DNA from: Crossiella sp. SN42
Lineage (GTDB): Bacteria > Actinomycetota > Actinomycetes > Mycobacteriales > Pseudonocardiaceae
NCBI RefSeq assembly: GCF_023897065.1
Contig: NZ_JAMHIV010000013.1
Span: forward strand, 163,071-227,070
Direction of reading: 5' to 3'
DNA: 64,000 nt
A program made the translations under genes and the position numbers. Below, piece by piece: positions 16,764-28,628 of this stretch (the stretch's first letter is position 1; the number at the start of each line of letters is the position of its first letter). The notes below the pieces were generated by a model. That model did no database searches. It was not told the DNA's origin and worked only from the letters and a program-made list of their open reading frames with translations.

Positions 16764-17747
16764 ATGAGCCAGGCGCTGCGCACGGCCGCGGAGATCGCCG
16801 ACACCGTGCTGTTCCCGGCGGCGAACGCGGTGGACACCGCCGACCGGGTGCCTGTCAGCCACCTGGACCTGTTGGCGGACAACGGCTTCCACGGACTGTC
16901 CACATTGGACATCGAGGACTATTCCTCGGTGCTTCGGCTGGTGGAGATCCTGGCCGGTGGCTGCCTGAGCACCACGTTCGTCTGGCTGCAACACCACGGC
17001 CCGGTGCGCGCCCTGGACCGCTCGGCCAACCAGGCCCTGCGCGAGACCTACCTGGCCGAGCTCACCGCGGGCCGCCGCCGCGCGGGCATCGCGGTCGGCG
17101 CGGCGGTGCGCCCCGGCCCGCCGCTGCTGCGCGCCGAACCGGTCGAGGGCGGCTACCGCTTCGACGGCAGCGCGCCCTGGGTCTCCGGCTGGGGCATGGT
17201 CGACCTGCTCCAGGTGGCCGCCCGCGACGAGCAGGACGTGCTGGTCTTCGCCCTGCTCGACGCGGTGGCAGGCGACACCCTGTCGGTGGCGCCGCTCGAC
17301 CTGCTCGCGGTCCAGGCCAGCCGCACGGTCACCCTCACCTTCGACGGCTGCTTCGTGCCGCACGAGCGGGTGGTGCACACCGTCCCGCAGGCCGAGCACC
17401 TCACCGGCGACGCCGAGTCCCAGCGCTTCAACGGCGCCCTCGCCCTCGGCGTCGCGGGCCGCGCGATCACCCTGCTCGGCGACGCGGCTGGCACGCTGCC
17501 CGATCAGCTCGACGCGGCCCGCGCCCAACTGCACACCGCCGCGCCGGAGGACGTGCCACTGGCCCGTGCCGCGGGCGCGGAGCTGGCCCTGCGCGCGGCG
17601 AACGCCTGCGCGGTGCACCAGGGCAGCCGCAGCCTGCTGCCCGGCTCCGACGCCCAGCGCCTGGTCCGCGAGGCCACCTTCCTGCTGCTGTTCGGCTCCC
17701 GGCCGGCCATCCGGTCAGCCCTGCTGAACAGGCTGACCCAGTGCTGA
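16764..17747 (+). CDS. Acyl-CoA dehydrogenase-family protein
   Basis: This 327-residue protein starts at ATG 16764 behind GGGGGAAGTC. The middle beta-domain is recognisable (GYRFDGSAPWVSGWGMVDLLQV, then VQASRTVTLTFDGCFVP), followed by a shortened C-terminal helical part (ALALGVAGRAITLLGD ... REATFLLLFGSR). At 327 residues it is shorter than the usual 380. The typical C-terminal catalytic Glu segment is not obvious, so activity as a dehydrogenase is uncertain; a flavin-dependent monooxygenase or desaturase role is possible. It diverges from the ribosomal protection gene, and its 3' end overlaps the convergent gene 17715-18146 by 33 bp. Confidence 0.8.
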   Translation: MSQALRTAAEIADTVLFPAANAVDTADRVPVSHLDLLADNGFHGLSTLDIEDYSSVLRLVEILAGGCLSTTFVWLQHHGPVRALDRSANQALRETYLAELTAGRRRAGIAVGAAVRPGPPLLRAEPVEGGYRFDGSAPWVSGWGMVDLLQVAARDEQDVLVFALLDAVAGDTLSVAPLDLLAVQASRTVTLTFDGCFVPHERVVHTVPQAEHLTGDAESQRFNGALALGVAGRAITLLGDAAGTLPDQLDAARAQLHTAAPEDVPLARAAGAELALRAANACAVHQGSRSLLPGSDAQRLVREATFLLLFGSRPAIRSALLNRLTQC

Positions 17748-18146
17748 CCCGCCCGCGCCGCGCACCGCCGACGCGAAGTGCCGCCGGGCCGGTCCCCACA
17801 GCAGGACCAGCACAAACGCCGACAGCGCCCATCCGCAGACCAGGTCCGCCCGCACCTCCAGGTCCGGGTAGGCCAGGAACACGAAGTACCGGCCGACCGC
17901 CTGGAAGCCGAGCAGCACGGTGATCGCGATCCGCCCCCAGTTCCGGCCCCGGTAGACCACCGTGGCCAGCCACACGTACAGCACCGCGCTGATCGGGTGG
18001 TAGACGGTGCCGGGATTGACGCCCGCGGCGGCCGGCTCGGCTATGAAGCGCCACACGTCCTGCACCACCACGGTCAGATGGTTGAACGCGTGGGTGGCGA
18101 TCCCGGCGGCGGCCACCGCGGCCGAATCGGGGGTGTTGCGGTGCAT
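17715..18146 (-). CDS. Small integral membrane protein of unknown function
   Basis: This 143-residue protein starts at ATG 18146, directly behind a strong AGGAGGTCCG site, which decides it over the upstream in-frame start at 18170. Three to four membrane spans are visible: TVYHPISAVLYVWLATVVY, WGRIAITVLLGFQAVGRYFV and LVCGWALSAFVLVLLWG. The C-terminus is charged and disordered. Its last 33 bp overlap the convergent acyl-CoA dehydrogenase gene. It resembles the membrane protein at 34520-34969 in layout. Function is unknown. Confidence 0.75.
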   Translation of the reverse strand: MHRNTPDSAAVAAAGIATHAFNHLTVVVQDVWRFIAEPAAAGVNPGTVYHPISAVLYVWLATVVYRGRNWGRIAITVLLGFQAVGRYFVFLAYPDLEVRADLVCGWALSAFVLVLLWGPARRHFASAVRGAGGSALGQPVQQG

Positions 18147-18233
18147 CGGACCTCCTCGAAGTGCGAACACTCCGGGGACGCCCTCGGGCGATGGTCAGGC
18201 CGTGTCGGCTGGATCACAGCCCGGACGGGTGGC

Positions 18234-19169
18234 TCAGAACGGCAGGCCGAGCACCGGCAGGCCGATCGCGGAGTCCACCGCGAGCACCACGAACACCGCG
18301 GTCAGGTAGGTGTTCGACATGTGGAACAGCTTCATCGGGTTGGCCGGCTCGCCGTCCCGCACCGCCTTGTACAACCGGTGCGCCAGCAGCAGGAACCAGG
18401 CCCCGGCGAGCACCGCCGCGCCGGTGTAGAGCCAGCTGGTGGCGGGCGCGAGCAGCAGCGACCAGGCCACCATCACCCAGGAGTAGATGACGATCTGCTT
18501 GGCCACCTGCACCGGGGTGGCCACCACCGGCAGCATCGGCACCCCGGCCGCGGCGTAGTCGTCCTTGAACTTCATGGCCAGCGCCCAGAAGTGCGGCGGG
18601 GTCCAGAAGAAGATCACGCCGAACATGACCAGCGCGGGCCAGTCCACCGAGTTGGTCACCGCGGACCAGCCGATCACCACCGGCATGCACCCGGCCGCGC
18701 CGCCCCACACGATGTTCTGCGCCGTGCGGCGCTTGAGCACCATCGTGTAGATGAGCACGTAGAACAGGATCGCGCCGACCGCCAGGATCGCGGAGAGCAG
18801 GTTCGTGGTGGCCCACAGCCAGCCGAAGCTGGCCACGCCGAGCACGATGCCGAAGATCAGCGCGTTGCGGGTGGGCACCGCGTGCCTGGCCAGCGGCCGG
18901 GACTTGGTGCGCTTCATCACCGCGTCGATGTCGGCGTCGGCCACGCAGTTGAGCGCGTTCGCGCTGCCCGCGGCCATGGTGCCGCCGACCAGCGTGGTCA
19001 GCACCAGCCACACGCTCGGGATGCCCCGCTGGGCCAGCAGCATGGCCGGGATGGTGGTCACCAGCAGCAGCTCGATGATCCGCGGCTTGGTCAGGGCCAC
19101 GTACGCCCCGACGGTGGTCTTGACCCTGGCGAGGGGGCGCTGCGGTGGCGCGTCGAGGGTGGCGCTCAT
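18234..19169 (-). CDS. ctaB: Protoheme IX farnesyltransferase (heme O synthase)
   Basis: This 311-residue UbiA-family protein has about nine membrane spans. The prenyl-diphosphate/Mg binding motif is [20 protein letters not shown] (NxxxDxxxD type), the second acidic region is [15 protein letters not shown], and an early segment is [20 protein letters not shown]. It transfers farnesyl to heme B to give heme O for cytochrome oxidase. It is divergent from the transketolase operon, an arrangement shared by many actinobacteria. The heme A synthase ctaA is 13 kb away in the same window. Confidence 0.96.
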   Translation of the reverse strand: MSATLDAPPQRPLARVKTTVGAYVALTKPRIIELLLVTTIPAMLLAQRGIPSVWLVLTTLVGGTMAAGSANALNCVADADIDAVMKRTKSRPLARHAVPTRNALIFGIVLGVASFGWLWATTNLLSAILAVGAILFYVLIYTMVLKRRTAQNIVWGGAAGCMPVVIGWSAVTNSVDWPALVMFGVIFFWTPPHFWALAMKFKDDYAAAGVPMLPVVATPVQVAKQIVIYSWVMVAWSLLLAPATSWLYTGAAVLAGAWFLLLAHRLYKAVRDGEPANPMKLFHMSNTYLTAVFVVLAVDSAIGLPVLGLPF

Positions 19170-19476
19170 CGGACCCTCTTGACCACGGTCACCGGCGGCA
19201 TCTCGCTCCTCATCGGCCCGGCCGCTGCGGATGGGTGGGGCGGGCCGGGTAGATCCTCGTCAGGTTCGGGGAGACCCAGCTGCGGGTCCCATCGGATGGT
19301 AGCCGCGCTACCTAAGCGGGGCGCGCACGGGGGTCCGGGCGCGCCAACATCTGGATCGAGTCCGGTGAGCTGCCAGCCGAAGGACTAGGCTGAGCCGAAA
19401 GAGGGAAAACAACGGTTCGGGGCTGGTCAGTCCGCCGGTTCCGCCGCTATGGCAACCAAGTTGGGAGCAGCGTCAA
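19170..19476. other. 307-bp divergent intergenic region between ctaB and tkt
   Basis: It must hold the promoters of both ctaB and the tkt operon. I see a small hairpin, GGTAGC (19298-19303)/GCTACC (19307-19312), and the ribosome site GGGAGCAGCGTCAA before tkt. I see no clear -10/-35 pair, riboswitch or small gene. Confidence 0.5.
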
Positions 19477-21581
<2,105 letters not shown>

Positions 21582-21585
<4 letters not shown>

Positions 21586-22697
21586 CTGCCAAGAGCCCAC
21601 TGGCCGCGCTGAGCGAGGCCGGCGTCTCCATCTGGCTCGACGACCTGTCCAGGGAGCGGCTCAACACCGGCAACCTGGTCTCGCTGATCGAGAACCAGCA
21701 CGTGGTCGGCGTGACCACCAACCCGACCATCTTCGCCGCCGCCCTGTCCAAGGGCGAGGCCTACGACGAGCAGGTCCGGGAGCTGGCCGCGCGCGGCGCG
21801 AACCTGGACCAGGCCGTGCGCGAGCTGACCACCGCCGACGTGCGCAACGCCTGCGACGTCTTCCGCGGCGTCTACAACGGCACCGACGGCCTGGACGGCC
21901 GGGTCTCCATCGAGGTCGACCCGCGCCTGGCGCACGACACCGAGCGCACCACCGCCGAGGCCCTCGACCTGTGGAAGACGGTCGACCGGCCCAACCTGAT
22001 GGTCAAGATCCCGGCCACCGTCGAGGGTCTGCCCGCCATCACCAGGGCCCTGGCCGAAGGCGTCAGCGTCAACGTCACGCTGATCTTCTCGGTGGCCCGC
22101 TACCTGGACGTGATGGACGCCTACCTCACCGGGCTGGAGCAGGCCAAGGCCAACGGCCACGACCTGTCCACGATCGCCTCGGTGGCCTCCTTCTTCGTCT
22201 CCAGGGTGGACACCGAGATCGACAAGCGGCTGGCGGACAAGGGCACGCCCGAGGCGCAGGCGCTGCGTGGCCAGGCCGCCATCGCCAACGCCCGGCTGGC
22301 CTACGCCGCCTACGAGGACGTCTTCGCCTCCGAGCGCTGGCAGCGCCTGGAGCAGCAGGGCGCCCGGCCGCAGCGGCCGCTGTGGGCCTCCACCGGGGTG
22401 AAGGACCCGAACTACTCCGACACCCAGTACGTGGACCAGCTGGTCGCGCCGAACGTGGTCAACACCATGCCGGAGAAGACCCTGTTCGCGGTCGAGGACC
22501 ACGGCCGGATCGAGGGCGACACCGTGCGCGGCACCGCCGAGGCGGCCCAGGAGCTCTTCGACGCCCTCACCGAGGCCGGCATCGACGTGGACGACGTCTA
22601 CGCGGTGCTGGAGCGGGAAGGCGTGGAGAAGTTCGAGAAGTCCTGGGAAGAACTGCTGCAGACCGTCACCGACCAGCTCGCACGCGCGAAGGGCTGA
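21582..22697 (+). CDS. tal: Transaldolase
   Basis: This 371-residue protein starts at GTG 21582 in the GTGA overlap with tkt, with GAGGG upstream. Landmarks are [30 protein letters not shown] and the Schiff-base lysine in [11 protein letters not shown], followed by [19 protein letters not shown] and [17 protein letters not shown]. It belongs to the longer actinobacterial/cyanobacterial TAL type of about 370 residues. It transfers dihydroxyacetone units between sugar phosphates in the pentose phosphate pathway. Confidence 0.97.
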
Positions 22698-22705
22698 GAC
22701 CACAG

Positions 22706-24319
22706 ATGACCGAGCAGATCTCGGTTGAGATCGTCCACAGTGGACTGAACGCCGAAGCGGAACCGTTGGCGGCGCAGCTCGCGGAGGAACAGGTCGCGAG
22801 CAAGCTCACCGCCCAGGACGCCACCCTGTGGGGTCCTGAGGCCGAGTCCGAGGCCGCCATCCGGCTGTCCTGGACCACGCTGCACGAGAGCTCCCGGCCG
22901 CTGGTCGCCGAGATCCTCCAGCTGCGCCAGGAGCTGCACGCCGACGGCGTGGACCGGGTGGTGCTGGCCGGCATGGGCGGCTCCTCGCTGGCGCCGGAGG
23001 TGATCTGCGAGACCGCCGGAGTGCGGCTGGTCGTGCTGGACACCACCGACCCCGGCCAGGTGGCCGACGCGCTGGCCGGTGACCTGTCCCGCACCGTGAT
23101 CGTGGTCTCCTCCAAGTCCGGCGGGACCGTGGAGACCGACAGCCACCGGCGGATCTTCGCCAAGGCCTTCGCCGACAACGGCATCGACGCGGCCAGCCGG
23201 ATCGTCGTGGTCACCGACCCCGGCTCCCCGTTTGAGAAGCTCTCCGCCGAGGCGGGCTACCGCAAGGTGTTCCTGGCCGATCCGAACGTGGGCGGCCGCT
23301 ACTCCGCGCTGACCGCGTTCGGGCTGGTCCCGGCCGGTCTGGCCGGGGCGAACATCGCCAGGCTGCTGGACGAGGCCGCCGCCGCGGCGGCCGTGCTGTC
23401 CCAGGACCGCGCGGACAACCCGGCGCTGCGCCTGGCCGCGGCCTTCGGCGCGGCGCACGCCCGCGGCGCGGAGAAGGTGGTGCTCACCGACACCGACTCC
23501 GGCATCAAGGGCTTCGGCGACTGGGCCGAGCAGCTGGTCGCGGAGTCCACCGGCAAGAACGGCACCGGCCTGCTGCCGGTGGCGGTGGAGAACCCGGGCG
23601 CGCCCGGCTTCGCCGACGCCGGTGAGGACGCCACCACCGTGGGCATCGCCCCCGGCACGCCCGGCGCCCAGATCACCACCTCGGGTCCGCTCGGCGGGCT
23701 GTTCCTGTTGTGGGAGTACGCCACCGCGGTGGCCGGGCGGCTGCTCGGCATCAACCCCTTCGACCAGCCCGACGTGGAAGCGGCGAAGAAGGCGGCCCGC
23801 GCGCTGCTGGACGCGCCCACCGGCGAAGCGGCTGATCCGTCCTTTGTGGACGGCCCGGTCGAGGTCTACGCCGCGGGCGACTTCCTGGCCGGGGCGGGCA
23901 CGGTGGCCGAGGCGCTGCGCGCGCTCAAGGCCGCGCTGCCCGAGCACGGCTACCTGTCGGTGCAGGCCTACCTGGACCGGCTCGACGACGCCTCCGCCGC
24001 GGTGCTGCGGCCCGAGCTGGCCAAGCGCTTCGGCGTGCAGACCACCTTCGGCTGGGGCCCCCGGTTCCTGCACTCCACCGGCCAGTACCACAAGGGCGGA
24101 CACCAGAACGGCGTCTTCCTCCAGCTGACCGGCGCGAACGAGCAGGACCTGGAGGTGCCGGAGCGCCCGTACACCCTCAGCGTGCTCCAGCTGGCGCAGG
24201 CCAAGGGCGACGGCTCGGTGCTCGCCGAGCACGGCCGCCCGGTGCTGCGCCTGCACCTTACCGACCGCGCGGCCGGTCTGGCGCACGTGGTCAAGGCCGT
24301 CCAGGAGGTCGCTGAGTGA
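22706..24319 (+). CDS. pgi: Glucose-6-phosphate isomerase
   Basis: This 537-residue protein starts at ATG 22706, 8 bp after tal. The SIS-fold sugar isomerase motifs are AGMGGSSLAPEVI, IVVSSKSGGTVETDSHR and TDPGSPFEKLS in the first domain. The second domain has TDTDSGIKGFGDWAEQLVAESTGK and the C-terminal catalytic stretch TFGWGPRFLHSTGQYHKGG. This is the divergent actinobacterial isomerase found between tal and zwf. It interconverts glucose-6-phosphate and fructose-6-phosphate, linking the transketolase/transaldolase products back to the oxidative branch encoded next. Its stop overlaps the zwf start by 4 bp. Confidence 0.95.
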   Translation: MTEQISVEIVHSGLNAEAEPLAAQLAEEQVASKLTAQDATLWGPEAESEAAIRLSWTTLHESSRPLVAEILQLRQELHADGVDRVVLAGMGGSSLAPEVICETAGVRLVVLDTTDPGQVADALAGDLSRTVIVVSSKSGGTVETDSHRRIFAKAFADNGIDAASRIVVVTDPGSPFEKLSAEAGYRKVFLADPNVGGRYSALTAFGLVPAGLAGANIARLLDEAAAAAAVLSQDRADNPALRLAAAFGAAHARGAEKVVLTDTDSGIKGFGDWAEQLVAESTGKNGTGLLPVAVENPGAPGFADAGEDATTVGIAPGTPGAQITTSGPLGGLFLLWEYATAVAGRLLGINPFDQPDVEAAKKAARALLDAPTGEAADPSFVDGPVEVYAAGDFLAGAGTVAEALRALKAALPEHGYLSVQAYLDRLDDASAAVLRPELAKRFGVQTTFGWGPRFLHSTGQYHKGGHQNGVFLQLTGANEQDLEVPERPYTLSVLQLAQAKGDGSVLAEHGRPVLRLHLTDRAAGLAHVVKAVQEVAE

Positions 24320-25845
24320 GTCGGCAATGGCAGAACCCGTTGCGGGACCCCAGGGACAAGCGGCTACCCCGGATCGCCGGCCCCTGCGGCCTGGTGATCT
24401 TCGGCGTGACCGGTGACCTGTCCCGCAAGAAGCTCATGCCCGCCATCTACGACCTGGCCAACCGCGGCCTGCTGCCGCCCGGTTTCGCGCTCACCGGGTT
24501 CGCCCGCCGCGAGTGGGAGAACCAGGACTTCGAGCAGGTCGTCTACGAGGCGGTCAAGCAGCACGCGCGCACCCCGTTCCGCCAGTCGGTGTGGGACTCC
24601 CTGGCCGAGGGCTGCCGGTTCGTGCAGGGCACCTTCGACGACGACGACGCCTTCGACCGGCTCGCCGCCACCATCAAGGAGCTCGACGAGCAGCGGGGGA
24701 CCGGCGGCAACCACGCCTTCTACCTGTCCATCCCGCCCGGCGCGTTCCCCACGGTGTGCAAGCAGCTGGCCCGCTCCGGCCTGTCCGAGCAGGCCCCGGA
24801 CCAGTGGCGCCGGGTCGTCATCGAGAAGCCGTTCGGCCACGACCTGGCCAGCGCGCGCGAGCTGAACCGGATCGTCAACGAGGTCTTCCCCGAGGAGTCG
24901 GTGTTCCGCATCGACCACTACCTCGGCAAGGAGACCGTGCAGAACATCATGGCGCTGCGGTTCGCCAACCAGCTGTTCGAGCCGATCTGGAACGCCAACT
25001 ACGTCGACCACGTGCAGATCACCATGGCCGAGGACATCGGCCTCGGTGGTCGCGCCGGGTACTACGACGGCATCGGCGCGGCCCGCGACGTGATCCAGAA
25101 CCACCTGCTGCAGCTGCTCGCGCTGACCGCGATGGAGGAGCCCAGCTCCTTCGCGCCCAAGGACCTGCGCGCGGAGAAGGCCAAGGTCCTCGCGGCCACC
25201 GCGCCGATGGAGCCGCTGGCCGAGACCACCGCGCGCGGGCAGTACGTGGGCGGCTGGCAGGGCGGGCAGAAGGTGCCCGGCCTGCTGGAGGAGGGCGGCT
25301 TCGCCAAGGACTCGATCACCGAGACCTACGCGGCGATGACCGTGGAGGTCAAGAACCGCCGCTGGGCCGGGGTGCCGTGGTACCTGCGCACCGGCAAGCG
25401 CCTTGGCCGGCGGGTCACCGAGATCGCGGTGGTGTTCAAGCGCGCCCCGCACCTGCCGTTCGACTCCACCTCCACCGAGGAGCTGGGGCAGAACGCGCTG
25501 GTCATCCGGGTCCAGCCGGATGAGGGCATCACCATGCGGTTCGGCTCCAAGGTGCCGGGCACCTCGATGCAGATCCGCGACGTGACCATGGACTTCGGCT
25601 ACGGCCACGCCTTCACCGAGTCCAGCCCCGAGGCCTACGAGCGGCTGCTGCTGGACGTGCTGCTCGGCGAGCCGTCGCTGTTCCCGGTCAACGACGAGGT
25701 GGAGACCTCGTGGGAGATCCTGGAGCCGGTGCTCAAGTTCTGGGAGCGCGACGGCAAGCCCGAACCGTACGCCGCGGGCACCTGGGGCCCGGACTCCGCC
25801 GAGGAGATGATGGCCCGCACCGGACGTCACTGGAGGCGACCGTGA
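24316..25845 (+). CDS. zwf: Glucose-6-phosphate 1-dehydrogenase
   Basis: This 509-residue protein starts at GTG 24316, overlapping pgi. The NADP-binding motif is LVIFGVTGDLSRKKLMPA, the conserved lysine motif is VVIEKPFGHDLASA, and the active-site signature is FRIDHYLGKETVQN. It catalyses the first oxidative step of the pentose phosphate pathway and makes NADPH. The next gene encodes OpcA, needed in actinobacteria for assembly and activity of this enzyme, and the two overlap by 4 bp, as expected for partner subunits. Confidence 0.98.
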   Translation: MSRQWQNPLRDPRDKRLPRIAGPCGLVIFGVTGDLSRKKLMPAIYDLANRGLLPPGFALTGFARREWENQDFEQVVYEAVKQHARTPFRQSVWDSLAEGCRFVQGTFDDDDAFDRLAATIKELDEQRGTGGNHAFYLSIPPGAFPTVCKQLARSGLSEQAPDQWRRVVIEKPFGHDLASARELNRIVNEVFPEESVFRIDHYLGKETVQNIMALRFANQLFEPIWNANYVDHVQITMAEDIGLGGRAGYYDGIGAARDVIQNHLLQLLALTAMEEPSSFAPKDLRAEKAKVLAATAPMEPLAETTARGQYVGGWQGGQKVPGLLEEGGFAKDSITETYAAMTVEVKNRRWAGVPWYLRTGKRLGRRVTEIAVVFKRAPHLPFDSTSTEELGQNALVIRVQPDEGITMRFGSKVPGTSMQIRDVTMDFGYGHAFTESSPEAYERLLLDVLLGEPSLFPVNDEVETSWEILEPVLKFWERDGKPEPYAAGTWGPDSAEEMMARTGRHWRRP

Positions 25846-26993
25846 TCATCGACCTGCCCTCGACCACCACCTCGGTGGTCAACAAGAAGCTCGTCGACCT
25901 GCGCGAGCAGGGCGGCGCGGTGGCGCTCGGGCGGGTGCTGACCCTGGTCATCGTCACCGACGACGGCGAGCGCACCGAGGAGGCCATCGACGCGGCCAAC
26001 GACGCCAGCCGCGAACACCCCTGCCGGGTGATCGTGCTGGCCAGGGGCGCGCGCAAGGCCGCGCCCCGGCTGGACGCGCAGATCAGGGTCGGCGGCGACG
26101 CCGGGGCCAGCGAGGTCATCGTGCTGCGCCTGTACGGCCCGCTGGCCGAGGAAGGAGCCAGCTGTACCATCCCGCTGCTCCTGCCCGACGCCCCGGTGGT
26201 CGCCTGGTGGCCCTTCGCCGCCCCCGCGGTCCCGTCCCAGGACCCGATCGGCAAGCTCGCCCAGCGCCGGATCACCGACGCCGCCGCCGAGCGCAACCCG
26301 ATCAAGGCCCTGGAACAGCGCCGCAAGGCGCACGTGGCCGGCGACACCGACCTGGCCTGGACCCGGCTGACCAGCTGGCGGGCCGTGCTCGCCGCGGCAC
26401 TGGACCTGCCGCCGTATGAGAAGGTCACCGCGGCCGTGGTGACCGGCGCGGGCGACTCGCCGTCCACCGAGCTGCTGGCCGCCTGGCTGGCCGCCAGCCT
26501 GAAGATCCCGGTCGAGCGGGCCAAGTCCGCCGACGGCCAGGGCATCTGCTCGGTGGTGCTGGAACGCCGCTCGGGCAAGGTGGAGCTGGTCCGGCCGGAC
26601 GGCAAGGTCGGCCTGCTCACCCAGGCCGGTCAGCCGGAACGCCGGGTGGCGCTGCAACGCCGCGAGGTCCGCGACTGCCTGGCCGAGGAGCTGCGCAGGC
26701 TGGACCCGGACGAGATCTACGAGCACACGCTCAAGGGCCTGGCCAAGGTCGTCAAGCCCACCGCCAAGCGCGCGGCCAAACCCGCCGCCAAGGCCGAGCC
26801 GAAGCCCGCGGCCAAGGCGGAGCCCAAGCCCGCCGCGAAGGCCGAGGCCAAGCCCGAGGCCGCCAAGCCCGAGCCGAAGCCTGCCGCCAAGGCGGACCCG
26901 AAGGCCAACGGCAAGGCCGAGACCAAGGCCGAGCCGAAGCCGGAGGCCAAGGCCCCGGCCAAGCCGAAGCGCGTGAAGAAGGCCGAAGCCTGA
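25842..26993 (+). CDS. opcA: OpcA, glucose-6-phosphate dehydrogenase assembly protein, with long Lys/Ala/Pro tail
   Basis: This 383-residue protein starts at GTG 25842, overlapping zwf. Residues 1-about 300 match OpcA (MIIDLPSTTTSVVNKKLVDL, REHPCRVIVLARG, LLPDAPVVAWWPFAAP, DPIGKLAQRRITDA). Residues about 303-383 are a repetitive tail built from variants of KPAAKAEP, strongly positive and alanine-rich, like a histone H1-type tail. OpcA homologues usually end soon after the folded part (about 300-320 residues), so the tail is an extension whose role is unknown; nucleic acid or polyphosphate binding is possible. It is the last gene of the operon; the usual pgl gene is absent downstream. Confidence 0.94.
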   Translation: MIIDLPSTTTSVVNKKLVDLREQGGAVALGRVLTLVIVTDDGERTEEAIDAANDASREHPCRVIVLARGARKAAPRLDAQIRVGGDAGASEVIVLRLYGPLAEEGASCTIPLLLPDAPVVAWWPFAAPAVPSQDPIGKLAQRRITDAAAERNPIKALEQRRKAHVAGDTDLAWTRLTSWRAVLAAALDLPPYEKVTAAVVTGAGDSPSTELLAAWLAASLKIPVERAKSADGQGICSVVLERRSGKVELVRPDGKVGLLTQAGQPERRVALQRREVRDCLAEELRRLDPDEIYEHTLKGLAKVVKPTAKRAAKPAAKAEPKPAAKAEPKPAAKAEAKPEAAKPEPKPAAKADPKANGKAETKAEPKPEAKAPAKPKRVKKAEA

Positions 26994-27008
26994 TCCCGTT
27001 GTCCTGAA

Positions 27009-27051
27009 ACGACTGTGGCGTTCCCGCACCGCGCGGGAACGCCACAGTCGT
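27009..27051. terminator. Strong bidirectional hairpin terminator after opcA
   Basis: ACGACTGTGGCGTTCCCGC (27009-27027) and its exact reverse complement (27033-27051) form a perfect 19-bp stem with a 5-nt loop. It lies between convergent opcA and the DHA2 transporter gene, whose stop is at 27059, so it can serve both. Confidence 0.92.
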
Positions 27052-27058
27052 CTTCGGC

Positions 27059-28618
27059 TCAGTCCGCGGCGGCCTCGGCGGCCAGCCGGTCCAGCCCGCT
27101 CTGCGTCTTCAACGGGATCGGCTTGAGGAAGACCACTGCCACGACCACCAGCACCGCGATCGGCGCGGAGATCAGGAACAGCTCCCCGGTGGCCGTGCCG
27201 TAGGCCTCCTGCACCACCGCCTTCACCGGCTCGGGCAGCAGCGCCAGGTTCGGCACCCCTTCACCACCGCCCGGCAGCGCCGCGCCCGCGCCCAGCTTCG
27301 CCGACAGCGTGCTGCCCACGTTGCTCGCCAGCACCGCGCCCAGCGCGCTCACCCCGATGGTGCCGCCCAGGCTGCGGAAGAAGGAGAGCACCGAGGTCGC
27401 CGTGCCCAGGTCCTTGGCAGGCACGTCGTTCTGCGCGGCCAGCACCAGGTTCTGCATCAGCATGCCCACGCCGACCCCGAGCAGCACCATGTACGTGCCG
27501 AGCAGCACCAGGCTGGTGTGCGCGTCGATGGTGCCCAGCAGCGCCAGCCCCGCGGTCATCAGCGACGCGCCCGCGACCAGGAAGTGCTTCCACCGCCCGG
27601 TCCGGCTGATCAGCTGCCCGGCGATGGTGGAGGAGACCAGCATGCCCACGATCATCGGCAGGCTGAGCAGCCCGGCCACCGTCGGCGAGTGCCCCAGCGC
27701 GAACTGGAAGTACTGCGAGAGGAACACGGTGCCGCCGAACATGGCCACGCCGACCAGGAAGCTGGCCACCGTGGCCAGCGTGACGGTGCGGTTGCGGAAG
27801 ATGGTCAGCGGCACGATCGGCTCGGCCACCCGCGACTCCACGAACACCGCGAGCGCCAGGATCAGCAGGCCGCCGCCGAGCAGGCCCAGCGTGGCGGTGG
27901 ACATCCACTCGAACTGCTTGCCCACCAGCGAGGACCACACCAGGGTCAGCGAGACGCCCGCGGTGATCAGGAACGCGCCCAGGTAGTCGACCTTGACCTC
28001 GCGGCGGACCACCGGCAGGTTCAGCGTGCGCTGCAACAGGATGATCGCGGCCACGGCCAGCGGCACGCCGAGGAAGAAGCACCAGCGCCAGCCCAGCCAG
28101 GAGGTGTCCACCAGCACGCCGCCGATCAGCGGACCGGCCACCGTGCCGACCATGAACACCGCGCCGAACACCCCGGAGTAGCGGCCCAGCTCCCGCGGCG
28201 AGAGGATCGCGGCCATGATCACCTGCGCCAGCGCGGTGAGCCCGCCCGCGCCGACGCCCTGCGCGATCCGGCTGATGATCAGCACGTCCATGCTGGTGGC
28301 GAACCCGGCCACCAGCGAGCCGATGACGAACAGGCCCAGTGAGAGCTGGATCAGCAGCTTCTTGCTGTAGAGGTCGGAAAGCTTGCCCCACAACGGAACC
28401 GTGGCGGTCATCGCCAGCAGCTCGGTGGTCACCACCCAGGTGTAGCTGGCCTGGGAGCCGCCCAGTTCGGAGATGATCCGGGGCAACGCGTTGGCCACCA
28501 CGGTCGAGGCCAGGATGGCGACGAACATGCCCATCATCAGGCCGGAGAGCGCTTGTAACACCGCACTCCGGTTCGTCGCCGCGGTCGCCGGTTCCGGCGC
28601 CGCAGCGGTCACAGTCAT
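27059..28618 (-). CDS. DHA2-family (14-TMS) MFS drug exporter
   Basis: This 519-residue protein starts at ATG 28618, with AAGGAC 6 nt upstream; TTG 28639 is an alternative. Spans are frequent. Motif A is GKLSDLYSKKLL and the antiporter motif C is GAVFMVGTVAGPLIGGVLVD. The N-terminal motif D1-like stretch is ASTVVANALPRIISEL and the sequence includes SYTWVVTTELLAMTA. It belongs to the EmrB/QacA group of proton-driven multidrug exporters. The TetR-type gene immediately upstream (10 bp gap) is probably cotranscribed and is its likely repressor. Confidence 0.93.
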   Translation of the reverse strand: MTVTAAAPEPATAATNRSAVLQALSGLMMGMFVAILASTVVANALPRIISELGGSQASYTWVVTTELLAMTATVPLWGKLSDLYSKKLLIQLSLGLFVIGSLVAGFATSMDVLIISRIAQGVGAGGLTALAQVIMAAILSPRELGRYSGVFGAVFMVGTVAGPLIGGVLVDTSWLGWRWCFFLGVPLAVAAIILLQRTLNLPVVRREVKVDYLGAFLITAGVSLTLVWSSLVGKQFEWMSTATLGLLGGGLLILALAVFVESRVAEPIVPLTIFRNRTVTLATVASFLVGVAMFGGTVFLSQYFQFALGHSPTVAGLLSLPMIVGMLVSSTIAGQLISRTGRWKHFLVAGASLMTAGLALLGTIDAHTSLVLLGTYMVLLGVGVGMLMQNLVLAAQNDVPAKDLGTATSVLSFFRSLGGTIGVSALGAVLASNVGSTLSAKLGAGAALPGGGEGVPNLALLPEPVKAVVQEAYGTATGELFLISAPIAVLVVVAVVFLKPIPLKTQSGLDRLAAEAAAD

Positions 28619-28628
28619 TGGTTTGTCC

